A stretch of DNA of 58,094 nucleotides from Gammaproteobacteria bacterium. Lineage in GTDB: Bacteria; Pseudomonadota; Gammaproteobacteria; CAJXQU01. Shown piece by piece: positions 29,923-41,110 of the stretch. The stretch is taken from NCBI GenBank assembly GCA_026984775.1, contig JALSRM010000033.1, forward strand, positions 1 through 58,094. The letters are read 5' to 3'. Below the pieces are notes generated by a model. That model made no database searches. It was given only the letters and a program-made list of their open reading frames with translations, and was not told where the DNA came from. How positions within the stretch are numbered: the first letter of the stretch is position 1; each line of letters starts with the position of its first letter. A program made the translations under genes and the position numbers.

Positions 29923-32145
29923 TTAAAATGTATCCTGTGGGTCAACGTCCAATGACCAACGGAGGTTATAGGGTCTTTTCAAACCCTCCACCTGCGGTAT
30001 CCATTCATCAAGCGCTCGCTGCAAAACCTGTCGGTGCTTCGACTGCAGGATCAGCATTGCGCGATACCGTCCTGCCCGCCTTTCCATCTGCGCGACCATC
30101 GGACCCCAGATCTCCAGTTGCTCAGGTGCATTGATCCGGGCTCTCGCTATCTTCAGGAAATCCATGGCATCACCAGAATGAACCGCTTCCACCCTGACGA
30201 TTGCCATCGAAGAACATGGGGGTAAACCGGTTTCGGCACGTTCTCTTAGCAACTCTTTCGCCAGCCCGGTAAAGTCGTGTCTCGCCAGTGACTGCAACAC
30301 GGGATGATCCGGATGATGGGTCTGGATATAGACTTCTCCGGGATGTTCAGCACGGCCGGCACGACCCGCAACCTGTACAATGAGTTGCGCCAGCCGCTCT
30401 GTCGATCTGAAATCGACACCGTAGAGACGATTATCGGCATCGAGTATGCCTACCAGTGTCACTTCCGGAAAGTGATGTCCTTTTGAAAGCATCTGGGTCC
30501 CTACCAGGATATCCACTTTCCGCTCATGAACGCGAGCCAGCATCCTGTGCATCTCGCCCTTTCTGCTTGTTGTGTCACGATCGATGCGGAGAATCCTCGC
30601 CTCCGGAAAAAATTCCTGCAGAGTCGTAGTAATTTGTTCTGTTCCCTGGCCAACAGGTACCAGCTCACTGCCTCCGCATTCAGGACATGCCGGGATCATT
30701 CTCTGCTGTGCCCCACAATGATGGCAACGCATCTGTCCGGCAAACTGATGATAAGTAAGATTGGCATCACAATGCCTGCACTGAGCAATCCAGCCACAGT
30801 CATGGCAAAGGATCACTGGTGAGAAACCACGCCGGTTTAAAAAAAGCAGAGATTGTCTACCGGCATCAAGACAATCCCTGATTTTATCCATGAGCTCTCG
30901 CGAGAGGCCATTGATCATCTCGGCACCTCGCAGGTCCAAGAACCGGAGCGTGGGTTGCGAAGCAGAACCTGCCCGTTCCGGCAACGACAGATATTCATAC
31001 TTGTTTTGCTGGACATTGTTCAATGCCTCCAACGAAGGGGTCGCACTGCCCAGAACTATCGGTATATTCTCCCGTTGGGCCCTGACAATGGCAATATCCC
31101 GGGCGGAATAACGAAAACCTTCCTGCTGTTTATAGGAAGGATCGTGTTCTTCATCGACGATGATCAGACCTAGATTGGGTAGAGGCGTCCATACAGCCGA
31201 TCGAGTACCAATGACTATGGAAGCTTTACCCTCCCGGGCCAACAACCAGGACGTCAGCCGCTCTTTGTCATTGAGACCGGAATGAAGAACAGTTAGTGGA
31301 CAGTTGAATCGTACCAGGAACCGCTCGATTAGCTGTACTGTGAGACCAATCTCAGGAATCAGAACCATGACCTGCTTTCGCTCGGAAACGACTCGCTCAA
31401 TGAGCCGAAAATAGACTTCTGTCTTGCCACTTCCGGTTACACCATCCAGCAGAAAAACCCTGAACTCGTTTTTTTCCCCAAGGACCTTGTCGACCGCGTA
31501 AGCCTGATGTTGATTCAGTTCAGGAATATGAGTTTCCATGATGGGTTTTTGAGGTAGACAGGGAATCACCGTCTGAGTCTCCTCAACCCAACCTTTATCT
31601 ATCATACGGCTGATAATATTGCGCCAGCCAGAGCCTGTTTCTCTCAATGATTCCGCGGTCAGGCCTTCCGGGTTTTCCCTAAAAAATGCGAGTAACTGGG
31701 ATTGCCTTGTTGCTCGTTTCAATTTCGGATCATCACTCTCCGGCGCTGAAGGCAAGAGGCGCCACAAGCTGATTTTCGGTATCCTCGCAGGAACCCCCTT
31801 TCTGAGTGACGTGGGTATGGCAGCGAACAAGACTTCTCCAATTGGATGGTGATAGTAAGCACTCGCCCATAAAAGCAGTTCCAGCTGCTGTTCGGAAAAC
31901 AGAGGCTGCTGATCGATAATTTCCAAACAGGTTTTTAGCTGATCAGCTTCCAGATCACACGAGTCCGCAACCCCGATCATGATCCCTATACGCCCGGCTT
32001 TATCCTTTTTTCCGAAAGGAACTCTGACCCGGATGCCCGGTTTCAATTCTTCAAGATCGATACCCACAGGTGGTAGATAGTCAAATACCCGTCGCAAAGG
32101 GACAGGAAGAGCAATTCTGAGAACGGTTTGGGAATGGTTATCCAC
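29923..32145 (-). CDS. priA: Primosomal replication restart helicase PriA
   Basis: The 740-residue 3'-5' DNA helicase reloads the replisome at collapsed forks. It shows a PriA-type N-terminal DNA-binding domain (LRIALPVPLRRVFDYLPP). Walker A is in DGVTGSGKTEVYF and the DEEH box in LIIVDEEHDPSYKQ. The zinc-binding cysteines are in CHDCGWIAQCRHC and CHHCGAQQ, with CPECGG close by, and the helicase C-terminal motif QVAGRAGRA is present. The start overlaps the preceding hypothetical gene by eight bases. All core motifs are intact. Confidence 0.97.
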   Translation of the reverse strand: MDNHSQTVLRIALPVPLRRVFDYLPPVGIDLEELKPGIRVRVPFGKKDKAGRIGIMIGVADSCDLEADQLKTCLEIIDQQPLFSEQQLELLLWASAYYHHPIGEVLFAAIPTSLRKGVPARIPKISLWRLLPSAPESDDPKLKRATRQSQLLAFFRENPEGLTAESLRETGSGWRNIISRMIDKGWVEETQTVIPCLPQKPIMETHIPELNQHQAYAVDKVLGEKNEFRVFLLDGVTGSGKTEVYFRLIERVVSERKQVMVLIPEIGLTVQLIERFLVRFNCPLTVLHSGLNDKERLTSWLLAREGKASIVIGTRSAVWTPLPNLGLIIVDEEHDPSYKQQEGFRYSARDIAIVRAQRENIPIVLGSATPSLEALNNVQQNKYEYLSLPERAGSASQPTLRFLDLRGAEMINGLSRELMDKIRDCLDAGRQSLLFLNRRGFSPVILCHDCGWIAQCRHCDANLTYHQFAGQMRCHHCGAQQRMIPACPECGGSELVPVGQGTEQITTTLQEFFPEARILRIDRDTTSRKGEMHRMLARVHERKVDILVGTQMLSKGHHFPEVTLVGILDADNRLYGVDFRSTERLAQLIVQVAGRAGRAEHPGEVYIQTHHPDHPVLQSLARHDFTGLAKELLRERAETGLPPCSSMAIVRVEAVHSGDAMDFLKIARARINAPEQLEIWGPMVAQMERRAGRYRAMLILQSKHRQVLQRALDEWIPQVEGLKRPYNLRWSLDVDPQDTF

Positions 32146-32725
32146 CGATCAAAGATTCGACGGTTGCAATAGTTGCCCGCTTCATGGGCTTATCATCAAT
32201 AGGGCTGAGAGGTGCCTGTCGCAATCCGTTATAAGGGAAAATGGCCAGCGTGATTTCTGTTGAACCGGCAAAGAAGCGACACACAGGACAAAAGATACGC
32301 TGGTTGCGTGTCAGTTGATACTGATGCTCATCTTCGCGAAACGGAATACGCCGATCCATCAGGTGAAAAAGGACTTCTTCCGGTGTATCAGTAAACAGAT
32401 GCAGGGAGATAGCATCGTTCTCTGTTGCGGTTCCCTTGAGGACAGGCCCTACCAGCCGAGGTGAAAAAGGCTCCAACATACGCATGGCATTGAGCGCTGT
32501 TTTTCGGAGTTCATTCAACAACTTGACATGCCGCTGTGACCGGAAAAGCCGCTGATATTGAAGCAAAGCCGTTTCTACAGCCTTATTATCCGGCAAGAGG
32601 CGCTTGTTTTGAATCCCAAGTCGTTTCATGGCCTTTTGCCTGGCCACCTCCGTACTGGTGACATTGTCTTCCATCATGATACGGGCAGCCTCATTTGCTA
32701 TTTTCTGTTGAAGCAGTTTTGACAT
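32138..32725 (-). CDS. Conserved hypothetical protein upstream of priA
   Basis: The 195-residue soluble protein begins with a helical, Lys/Arg-rich stretch (SKLLQQKIANEAARIMMEDN). Its middle has LHLFTDTPEEVLFHLMDRRIPFRE and a CPVC pair (FCPVCRFFAG). It has a nucleotidyltransferase-like flavour, and I recall similar uncharacterised gammaproteobacterial proteins, but I see no catalytic GS or DxD motif I would rely on. Its stop overlaps the priA start by eight bases, suggesting co-translation with priA and a possible DNA-related role. Function is unknown. Confidence 0.8.
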   Translation of the reverse strand: MSKLLQQKIANEAARIMMEDNVTSTEVARQKAMKRLGIQNKRLLPDNKAVETALLQYQRLFRSQRHVKLLNELRKTALNAMRMLEPFSPRLVGPVLKGTATENDAISLHLFTDTPEEVLFHLMDRRIPFREDEHQYQLTRNQRIFCPVCRFFAGSTEITLAIFPYNGLRQAPLSPIDDKPMKRATIATVESLIGG

Positions 32726-32809
32726 TTTCGATTCCCGTATGATTCAGGGAACTGCAAGACAAGTCCTGATACGATCAACCTTTCTGATCCGATCTTTATT
32801 CATGATTTC

Positions 32810-35167
32810 CTAAAAAAGCTGTTCAGGAATAGAGTTCTCGATTTCGCCAGAGTCTGAGTCGGGACTCACAGCTTCACGCTTCGGTACATTCTCTTCCCTG
32901 AAAATCTCCAGATAGGCATTTTTTTGTCCTTTCCGTGCCCGCAATCCCGTCTGTTTGTCTATATAAACCTCAACGATTCCGGGCGGTTTTTCAGGCAATG
33001 ATTCGGGCACACCTTCCAGTGCTACACGCATATAATCGATCCACATCGGAAGAGCGGCTCTACCCCCAGTCTCTTGTGAACCAAGTGGCCGGATCTGATC
33101 AAACCCTACCCAGACTGTTGTAACAATTCGAGTGTTAAAGCCCGAGAACCAAGCATCTTTCTGATCGTTTGTGGTCCCTGTCTTGCCAGACAGATCACCC
33201 CGTTTCAAAACCAGAGCCCGCGTTCCGGTTCCGGCCCGAATCACGTCTCTCATCATAGAGGCAAGGATATACATATTGCGTGAATCAACGACTTTGGGTG
33301 CCACTCCTTCAAGTTTTTCACCCTCGACCAAGTCACACTCACGACAGACACGATCGGGTTTCTCCTTGAACACCACTTCACCCTCTGCCGTCTCGATCCG
33401 ATCGATAAACCATGGCCGGGTCAGATATCCGCCATTCGCGATCACAGTATAGCCTCTCGCCAGTTCCAGCGGAGCAACCGCACCGCTCCCCAAGGACAGG
33501 GAGAGATCTTTTGGCAGATGTTCCGGATCAAAGCCAAACCGGGCGATATACTTGATCGCCTTCTTGATACCGATCGATCGCAACAAACGGATAGAAACCA
33601 GATTTCGGGAATGTGCCAATGCTGAACGCAGACGAGTAGGTCCACGGTATTTGCCACTATAATTTTCAGGCCGCCATGTATCCTCGAGACCAGGATCATC
33701 GAATACGACCGGTGCGTCATTCACAAGACTGGCCGCAGTGTAGCCTTGTTCCAATGCAGCGGAATAAATAAAGGGTTTAAAACTGGAGCCTGGTTGTCGG
33801 TGTGCCTGGACCACTCGGTTGAATTTACTGTGATTGAAATCGAACCCACCTGAAAGAGCAAGAATGGCACCATCTTCAGGTGACATAGAAACCAATGCCC
33901 CTTCAACCTCAGGGATCTGGGTAAGTTCCAGTCCATTCTCGGTTTCTCTTATCCGAATGAGATCACCGATCTGCAGCAACTCCTGTGCAGATTTAGGTTT
34001 GGGTCCACGATGATTCTCATCAATATAACGCCTCGCCCACTCCAGACCAGGCCATTCCAGTGTCATTACTCCTTTATCTTTCAGGTAGATCTGTGCCGAT
34101 CTTTCTGAGACACCGATAACCAGAGCCGGATGTAATACCCCCCCAACGGTAGGATAACCTGCAAGTATCTCTTGCCAATCGCTCTCACTGGTGTTTTCAT
34201 CCAGATCGTAGTGATGCTCTGCCCCTCGATAACCATGCCGCCTATCGTAATCAAGCAAGGCCTTGCGCAGAGCACGATCGGCTGCCTTCTGTAAACGGTC
34301 ACTGATCGTCGTATAAACCTTCAGGCCACTGGTATACGCCTTATCACCATATTTTTCGACCATCTGACTACGAACCATCTCAGCCACGTACGGAGCACTG
34401 ATGTCTGGAGCCCGGTGATGAATATGGGCTGTAATTGGGGCCTTGATTGCTGTCTGAAATTCGGCCTCCGAAATCTTGCCCAGCTCGAACATGCGTCTGA
34501 GAACGTAGTTTCTCCGTTTCAGTGCCCGCTCCGGGCTTGTTATTGGATTGATCCTGGAAGGTGCCTTCGGCAGGGCTGCCAGCATGGCCGCTTGGGGAAG
34601 CGTCAATTCGGACAAGGGGAGCCCATAGTAGAGTTCAGAGGCAGCGATGATCCCATAGGCTCTGTGGCCCAGATAGATTTTATTGAAATAGAGTTCAAGA
34701 ATACTTTCCTTATCTAGCTCACGCTCAATTTTCAAGGCCAGAAGAATCTCTCTCAGTTTACGGATGTAGCTTTTCTCTGGTGTAAGAAAGAAATTTCTTG
34801 CCACCTGCATGGTAATGGTGCTACCGCCCTGGGTTCGTTCACCGGTCTGAATCAATAACATTGCTGCCCTTACGAGTCCTTGCCAGTCAACACCAGGGTG
34901 TTCAAAGAAACGATCATCTTCTGCAGCGAGAAAGGCATTTACCACGACCTCGGGCACGTCTTCATATCTGACCGGCAGGCGGCGCTTCTCACCAAACTCT
35001 GCGATCAGTGAGCCTTCCCTGGAATAAACACGCAACGGTACCGAGAACTGGACATCCTCAAGTGTTTCTGTATCCGGAAGCCCGGGGAGCAGGTAATACA
35101 GACCTGCAGCTACACCCACAACGGCCAACAGCATTAAGAAAAAGAGTGTATTGATAATAAATCTCAT
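32810..35167 (-). CDS. mrcA: Penicillin-binding protein 1A (bifunctional peptidoglycan synthase)
   Basis: The 785-residue class A PBP has a short cytoplasmic tail and one transmembrane anchor (about residues 5-27). The GT51 glycosyltransferase domain contains EDDRFFEHPGVDW and GGSTITMQVARN. An OB-like insert follows, then a transpeptidase domain with SSFKPF (SxxK serine), SRNL and KTGTT. It synthesises and cross-links peptidoglycan. Divergence from pilM across a 299-base gap is the classic gammaproteobacterial arrangement. On the minus strand a perfect TATAAT (35182-35187) lies only about 15 bases before the ATG, so the leader may be very short or the true start may be internal. Confidence 0.96.
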   Translation of the reverse strand: MRFIINTLFFLMLLAVVGVAAGLYYLLPGLPDTETLEDVQFSVPLRVYSREGSLIAEFGEKRRLPVRYEDVPEVVVNAFLAAEDDRFFEHPGVDWQGLVRAAMLLIQTGERTQGGSTITMQVARNFFLTPEKSYIRKLREILLALKIERELDKESILELYFNKIYLGHRAYGIIAASELYYGLPLSELTLPQAAMLAALPKAPSRINPITSPERALKRRNYVLRRMFELGKISEAEFQTAIKAPITAHIHHRAPDISAPYVAEMVRSQMVEKYGDKAYTSGLKVYTTISDRLQKAADRALRKALLDYDRRHGYRGAEHHYDLDENTSESDWQEILAGYPTVGGVLHPALVIGVSERSAQIYLKDKGVMTLEWPGLEWARRYIDENHRGPKPKSAQELLQIGDLIRIRETENGLELTQIPEVEGALVSMSPEDGAILALSGGFDFNHSKFNRVVQAHRQPGSSFKPFIYSAALEQGYTAASLVNDAPVVFDDPGLEDTWRPENYSGKYRGPTRLRSALAHSRNLVSIRLLRSIGIKKAIKYIARFGFDPEHLPKDLSLSLGSGAVAPLELARGYTVIANGGYLTRPWFIDRIETAEGEVVFKEKPDRVCRECDLVEGEKLEGVAPKVVDSRNMYILASMMRDVIRAGTGTRALVLKRGDLSGKTGTTNDQKDAWFSGFNTRIVTTVWVGFDQIRPLGSQETGGRAALPMWIDYMRVALEGVPESLPEKPPGIVEVYIDKQTGLRARKGQKNAYLEIFREENVPKREAVSPDSDSGEIENSIPEQLF

Positions 35168-36530
<1,363 letters not shown>

Positions 36531-36531
<1 letters not shown>

Positions 36532-37112
36532 TGTCCAAAATAAATTTACTCCCTTGGCGTGAAGAGCGACGAGCCGCCCGAAAGAAACAGTTCCTTTCGG
36601 CACTGGGGCTGACAGCGATACTGGCACTGGGCACTGTCGGGCTCGTTCACATGTACTTCAACAAATTGATTGAAAACCAGAACAATCGGAATGCTTTTCT
36701 GGAAAAGGAAATTTCGGCTCTGGATAAAAAGATTGCCGAAATCAAGGAACTGGAAAAAGAGAAAAGCAAGCTTATCGCCCGCATGAGAGCGATAGAAACA
36801 TTACAGACCAGCCGGCCGTTGGTCGTCCATCTGTTTGACGAGCTCGTCAAGGCACTGCCCGAAGGTATCTACCTGAACGAAATCGAACAGAAGGAAGATG
36901 AACTGACAATCAAGGGTGCCGCACAATCCAACGCGCTGGTGTCCAATTTCATGCGTAATCTGGAAGCATCTGAATGGCTTACAGGAGCAACTCTCGAAGT
37001 CATTGAGACAAAGGACAAGGACAAAGAACGTTTCAACCGATTTACCTTGAAAGTCAAGCAGGTTCCTATTCAGACAGAGGATGGAGAGGAACAGGAAGGA
37101 GTTGAGTCATGA
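36531..37112 (+). CDS. pilN: Type IV pilus assembly protein PilN
   Basis: The start is the ATG at 36531, immediately overlapping the pilM stop. The product begins SKINLLPWREERR, the conserved cytoplasmic PilN motif (INLLPWR) that docks into PilM; an upstream in-frame codon would sit inside pilM. One transmembrane helix (about residues 22-42) and a coiled-coil segment with many Glu and Lys precede the periplasmic ferredoxin-like domain. The protein has 193 residues. Its 3' end overlaps pilO by four bases. Confidence 0.95.
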
Positions 37113-37735
37113 ACCTGGATACGATCAACAACCTTGATTTCGAAGATGTGGGTAGCTGGCCGAAACCGGTCAAAATCGCCTCTGGTGTGCTGCTCTTTGT
37201 CCTGATCATAGCTGCCGGTTGGTGGTTCCACCATCGGCACCAGCAGGAACAGCTGGAGATGGTCATAGCAAAAGAGCAGGAACTGCGTCAAACATTCGAA
37301 TTCAAGCAACGCAAGGCAGCCAACCTTGTCGCACTGCGTGAACAACTCGAAGAGATCAAACAATCCTTCGGTGACCTGCTTAAACGGCTGCCCGACAAAA
37401 CAGAAGTGGCCGGTCTGTTGGTCGACATTTCACAACAGGGCCTGGGAGCCGGCTTGGAATTCGAGTTATTCAAGCCGGGTAAGGAAACAGAGTCCGAGTT
37501 CTATGTAGAGCTGCCGATCAAGATCAGGGTTGCAGGTGATTATCATTCATTTGGGCAGTTCGTCAGTGGTGTCGCCGATCTGCCACGTATCGTCACCCAG
37601 CACAACATCAAGATATTCAAGGACAAGCGGGGCAAAGACAGCGAACCCCGGCTGATCATGGAAAGTATAGCGAAAACTTATCGTTATATGGATGAGTCCG
37701 ACGGGGAAGCAATCGAGGAGGTGGCCGCAAAATGA
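37109..37735 (+). CDS. pilO: Type IV pilus assembly protein PilO
   Basis: This 208-residue bitopic protein has the short cytoplasmic tail NLDTINNLDFEDVGSWP, typical of PilO. One transmembrane helix (about residues 27-46, ending AGWWFHH) is followed by a coiled coil and a periplasmic domain with GLGLEF-like GLGAGLEFELFKPG. It heterodimerises with PilN and links to PilP. It overlaps pilN and pilP by four bases each, implying coupled translation. Confidence 0.94.
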   Translation: MNLDTINNLDFEDVGSWPKPVKIASGVLLFVLIIAAGWWFHHRHQQEQLEMVIAKEQELRQTFEFKQRKAANLVALREQLEEIKQSFGDLLKRLPDKTEVAGLLVDISQQGLGAGLEFELFKPGKETESEFYVELPIKIRVAGDYHSFGQFVSGVADLPRIVTQHNIKIFKDKRGKDSEPRLIMESIAKTYRYMDESDGEAIEEVAAK

Positions 37736-38277
37736 AACCACGATTTGTATTCATTCTGGGATCGAGCCTTTTGCTGAGTGGTTGTCTCTCTGATGACATG
37801 GCGAGTCTACAAGCCTATGTTGACGAGGTCAAAGCACGCAAAGGTGGGTATATCGAACCCCTCCCCGAAATCAAACCGGTAGAACGTTATCTCTATCAAT
37901 CGGCTAATCGACGCGATCCATTTTCAGAAAACTTCCGTGACGATGAAGATGATTCTTCAGTTGTGATTGATACAGAACAACAACGCGCTCTGCAACGCGA
38001 AGTCAAAGAACGCAAAAAGGAAGAACTGGAACACTTCGAGCTGGACAGCCTACGCATGGTGGGAACGCTGGAACAAGGCAATGCCCTATGGGGAATTATC
38101 CAGGATCCGGATGGTGTTATTTACCGCGTCAAACAAGGAAATTATATGGGCAGGAATTATGGAAAAATCCTGTCAATTTCAGAAGAGAAAATTGAACTGA
38201 GAGAAATCGTCAAGGATCTGCAAGGTGCATGGGAAGAAAGGAAAGCATCCATCGCCCTGTCAGATGATGAAACATGA
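37732..38277 (+). CDS. pilP: Type IV pilus assembly lipoprotein PilP
   Basis: The 181-residue protein has a lipoprotein signal peptide ending LLLSGC (Cys about residue 18), a flexible segment with EPLPEIKPVERYLY, and RRDPFSENF. The beta-rich PilP domain has LEHFELDSLRMVGTL and GVIYRVKQGNYMG. PilP connects the PilMNO complex to the PilQ secretin through the periplasm. Gene order and four-base overlaps with pilO and the downstream frame are canonical. Confidence 0.95.
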   Translation: MKPRFVFILGSSLLLSGCLSDDMASLQAYVDEVKARKGGYIEPLPEIKPVERYLYQSANRRDPFSENFRDDEDDSSVVIDTEQQRALQREVKERKKEELEHFELDSLRMVGTLEQGNALWGIIQDPDGVIYRVKQGNYMGRNYGKILSISEEKIELREIVKDLQGAWEERKASIALSDDET

Positions 38278-38300
38278 CAGAAAGTCTAGAGGCTAGAAAA

Positions 38301-40454
38301 ATGAACATTGATGTATTGAACAAATTCAGGAGTCATCATGGAACCAGAAAGAGAGTGATGGCAGGACTTTTTATCGTAATGCAGTTTCTGTTTATCCAAA
38401 CTGTGTTGGCCATGCCTGTACTCAAAGATGTAGGCTTCGTCTCTCTTCCTGGTGAACAAGTGCAAATCCGTCTGGATTTTTCCGAAGCATTGAAGGGCGA
38501 TCCTCTCAGTTTTACCATTGATAACCCGGCACGAATCGCACTTGATTTCCCGGGTACTTCACTTGGGCTGAAAGACAAATCGCACGAAATCGGTATCGGT
38601 CCGGCACGTAGTATTACAGCGGTAGAGGCGAACAATCGCACCCGCGTCGTTCTGAACCTGTTGAAAATGGTTCCCTATGAATACAAAGTAACGGGGAACA
38701 GTGTTTTTGTGACACTCGACAGCGCCAGCTCATCTGCCACGGCCAAACCAGTACCTGCTTTAGGTAAAACAACTGCAACGGCTTCAGCAAAAGCGCCTGC
38801 AAAACCGGTCGTATCAAAGGGACCCCGAATAGAAAAAATCGATTTCCGCCGCGGTCCCAAAGGAGAAGGCCGGGTAATCGTTAAACTTTCTGATCCCTCC
38901 ATCAATCCTGATATTCGCCAGGAAGGTGGCAAGATTGTCGTCGATTTCAAAAAAGTCACACTGCCTGCCAACCTGGACAGAAAACTGGATGTAACCGACT
39001 TTGCCACACCTATCTCGGAAGTGGATACTTTCTCCAAGGGGGCTGGGACACGCATGATCATCACGCCACATGGCCATTATGAACACCTGGCCTATCAGTC
39101 GGATGATCAGCTTACCGTTGAGGTCAAACCACTGACCAAAAAACAGAAAGAAGAACTCAAGAAAAAGAAATTCGGTTACACCGGTGAGAAACTCTCGCTC
39201 AACTTCCAGGATATCGAAGTCCGTGCCGTGTTACAGCTGATCGCAGATTTCACGGGATTGAACCTGGTGGCCAGCGATACCGTCACCGGTACAGTCACGC
39301 TGCGATTAAAAAATGTTCCATGGGATCAGGCACTGGACATTATTTTGAAATCCAAGGGCCTGGGTATGCGCAAGAGCGGGAATGTTATCATGGTGGCACC
39401 TCAGGAAGAGATCGCCGCACGTGAAAAACTGGAGCTCGAAGCACAGAAGCAGCTGGAGGAACTGGCACCGCTACACACCGAATTTATACAGATCAACTAT
39501 GCCAAAGCAGCAGATATTGCCAAACTGATCAAGGCAGAGGAAAACAACCTGCTGTCTGAACGCGGCAATGTCAGCATCGACGAACGCACCAACACCCTGC
39601 TGGTTCAGGATACCGCTTCCAAACTGGAAGAGATGCGTAAGGTCATCAAGACCCTCGACATTCCGGTTCGCCAGGTCCTGATTGAATCCCGTATCGTCAT
39701 CGCTGACGAAGATTTCGCCAAGGATCTTGGTGTGCAGTTTGGGTTAAGTTATAACTCTCTCTCTCCGAATAACAATATTGGAGCAGTTATTGGTGGTCGT
39801 CGTGGCGGTGATTACGAAGGATTGAGTACTGCTTTTGGTTCTGGTTCGGGTGAGAATTTGAAAGAACAGTATATTGTCAATCTGCCAGTCACTGCACAAA
39901 ATGCAGGCTCCATCGGCCTTGCGCTTGGCAAAATCGGCAGCCACCTGTTACAACTTGAACTTTCCGCATTGCAGGCGGAAGGAAGAGGTGAAGTAATTTC
40001 CAGTCCCCGTGTGATCACGGCCAACCAGAAAGAGGCCCTGATCGAACAGGGTACAGAAATCCCCTATCAGGAAGCGACTTCAAGTGGCGCCACCTCGGTC
40101 ACCTTCAAAAAGGCGGTACTGAGTTTGCGGGTAACACCTCATATCACACCAGACGATCGTATTATTATGGATCTTGCGGTCAACAAGGACGCAGTGGGTG
40201 AGATCTTCCTCAATGTGCCCAGTATCGATACCCAGAAAGTAGAGACACAGGTTCTGGTCGATAATGGCGAAACCGTGGTGCTGGGTGGCGTCTTCCAGCA
40301 GACACGTCGGAATGAAGTCACTCGAGTGCCCTTCTTCAGTGACATGCCTTATGTAGGCTGGTTGTTCAAGAACACACATGTCGAACACAACAAAAACGAA
40401 TTGCTGATTTTCGTAACACCTAAAATCCTCAAGGACAGTTTATCCCTGCGTTAA
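38301..40454 (+). CDS. pilQ: Type IV pilus secretin PilQ
   Basis: PilQ forms the outer-membrane channel for the pilus. I prefer the ATG at 38301, which has GAGG eight bases upstream and leads into a signal peptide ending TVLA. An ATG at 38274 overlapping the pilP stop is the alternative (726 residues). The protein has two AMIN-type domains that bind peptidoglycan (VQIRLDFSEAL and GRVIVKLSDP). An STN domain (LNFQDIEVRAVLQLIADFTG), an N1-type repeat and the secretin core with VLIESRIVIADE, EVISSPRVITANQ and VVLGGVFQQ follow. A strong terminator follows the gene. Confidence 0.96.
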   Translation: MNIDVLNKFRSHHGTRKRVMAGLFIVMQFLFIQTVLAMPVLKDVGFVSLPGEQVQIRLDFSEALKGDPLSFTIDNPARIALDFPGTSLGLKDKSHEIGIGPARSITAVEANNRTRVVLNLLKMVPYEYKVTGNSVFVTLDSASSSATAKPVPALGKTTATASAKAPAKPVVSKGPRIEKIDFRRGPKGEGRVIVKLSDPSINPDIRQEGGKIVVDFKKVTLPANLDRKLDVTDFATPISEVDTFSKGAGTRMIITPHGHYEHLAYQSDDQLTVEVKPLTKKQKEELKKKKFGYTGEKLSLNFQDIEVRAVLQLIADFTGLNLVASDTVTGTVTLRLKNVPWDQALDIILKSKGLGMRKSGNVIMVAPQEEIAAREKLELEAQKQLEELAPLHTEFIQINYAKAADIAKLIKAEENNLLSERGNVSIDERTNTLLVQDTASKLEEMRKVIKTLDIPVRQVLIESRIVIADEDFAKDLGVQFGLSYNSLSPNNNIGAVIGGRRGGDYEGLSTAFGSGSGENLKEQYIVNLPVTAQNAGSIGLALGKIGSHLLQLELSALQAEGRGEVISSPRVITANQKEALIEQGTEIPYQEATSSGATSVTFKKAVLSLRVTPHITPDDRIIMDLAVNKDAVGEIFLNVPSIDTQKVETQVLVDNGETVVLGGVFQQTRRNEVTRVPFFSDMPYVGWLFKNTHVEHNKNELLIFVTPKILKDSLSLR

Positions 40455-40474
40455 ACCCCTCCTGTTAAGGATCT

Positions 40475-40506
40475 GGGCGCATTCCGCGAGGTCTGCGCCC
40501 TTTTTT
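40475..40506 (+). terminator. Rho-independent terminator after pilQ
   Basis: GGGCGCA (40475-40481) and TGCGCCC (40494-40500) form a 7-bp GC-rich stem with a 12-base loop, followed directly by six T residues (40501-40506). It ends the pilMNOPQ transcript about 20 bases after the pilQ stop. Confidence 0.88.
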
Positions 40507-40529
40507 ATGCCCGTACCCCCAAGCAGTAA

Positions 40530-40538
40530 TGGTACAAT
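40530..40538 (+). promoter_or_regulatory. Candidate extended -10 promoter for aroK-aroB
   Basis: TGGTACAAT is an extended -10 element (TGn followed by TACAAT) about 45 bases upstream of the aroK start and just after the pilQ terminator. No good -35 is visible, which is common for extended -10 promoters. Confidence 0.4.
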
Positions 40539-40582
40539 ACCTCTCATTATATGGTGAGCAATGACTTTTTAATTTAATTGGA

Positions 40583-41110
40583 ATGCCTGATAACAAAAAT
40601 GTTTTTCTTGTCGGCCCCATGGGTTCTGGAAAAACCACCATTGGCCGGCAACTAGCTCGCCGACTGAAGAAGACCTTTGTCGACAGTGATCACGAGATTG
40701 AAAATCATACCGGTGCCAGTATTTCCCTGATCTTCGATATTGAGGGCGAGGAAGGGTTTCGTAAACGTGAATGTGCCATCATTGATGAGCTGACACAACG
40801 GGAAAATATTGTCCTGGCGACCGGTGGCGGTGCCATCCTGAGAGAAGAAAATCGAGCACATCTGAAAAATCGGGGCACAGTCATCTACTTGCATGCTCCA
40901 TTGAAAAAATTGTTCTACCGAACCAGCCGAGACAAAAAACGACCTTTGTTACAAACCGGAAACCCCAGAGAGAAATTGCGAAAAATCGTTGAACAGCGCG
41001 ATCCGCTCTACCGTGAATCGGCCGATTTGATTATCGATACCGAGAACCGTACAGTACACCAGGTCGTCAACCATATCATCCAAAGACTCAAGAAACTCGA
41101 ACAGCAATGA
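40583..41110 (+). CDS. aroK: Shikimate kinase
   Basis: The 175-residue enzyme phosphorylates shikimate in aromatic amino acid synthesis. It has the P-loop [14 protein letters not shown], the substrate-binding DSDHEIE, and the LATGGGA motif preceding the lid. It overlaps the aroB start by four bases. The position immediately downstream of pilQ is conserved in gammaproteobacteria. Length and motifs are normal. Confidence 0.97.
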   Translation: MPDNKNVFLVGPMGSGKTTIGRQLARRLKKTFVDSDHEIENHTGASISLIFDIEGEEGFRKRECAIIDELTQRENIVLATGGGAILREENRAHLKNRGTVIYLHAPLKKLFYRTSRDKKRPLLQTGNPREKLRKIVEQRDPLYRESADLIIDTENRTVHQVVNHIIQRLKKLEQQ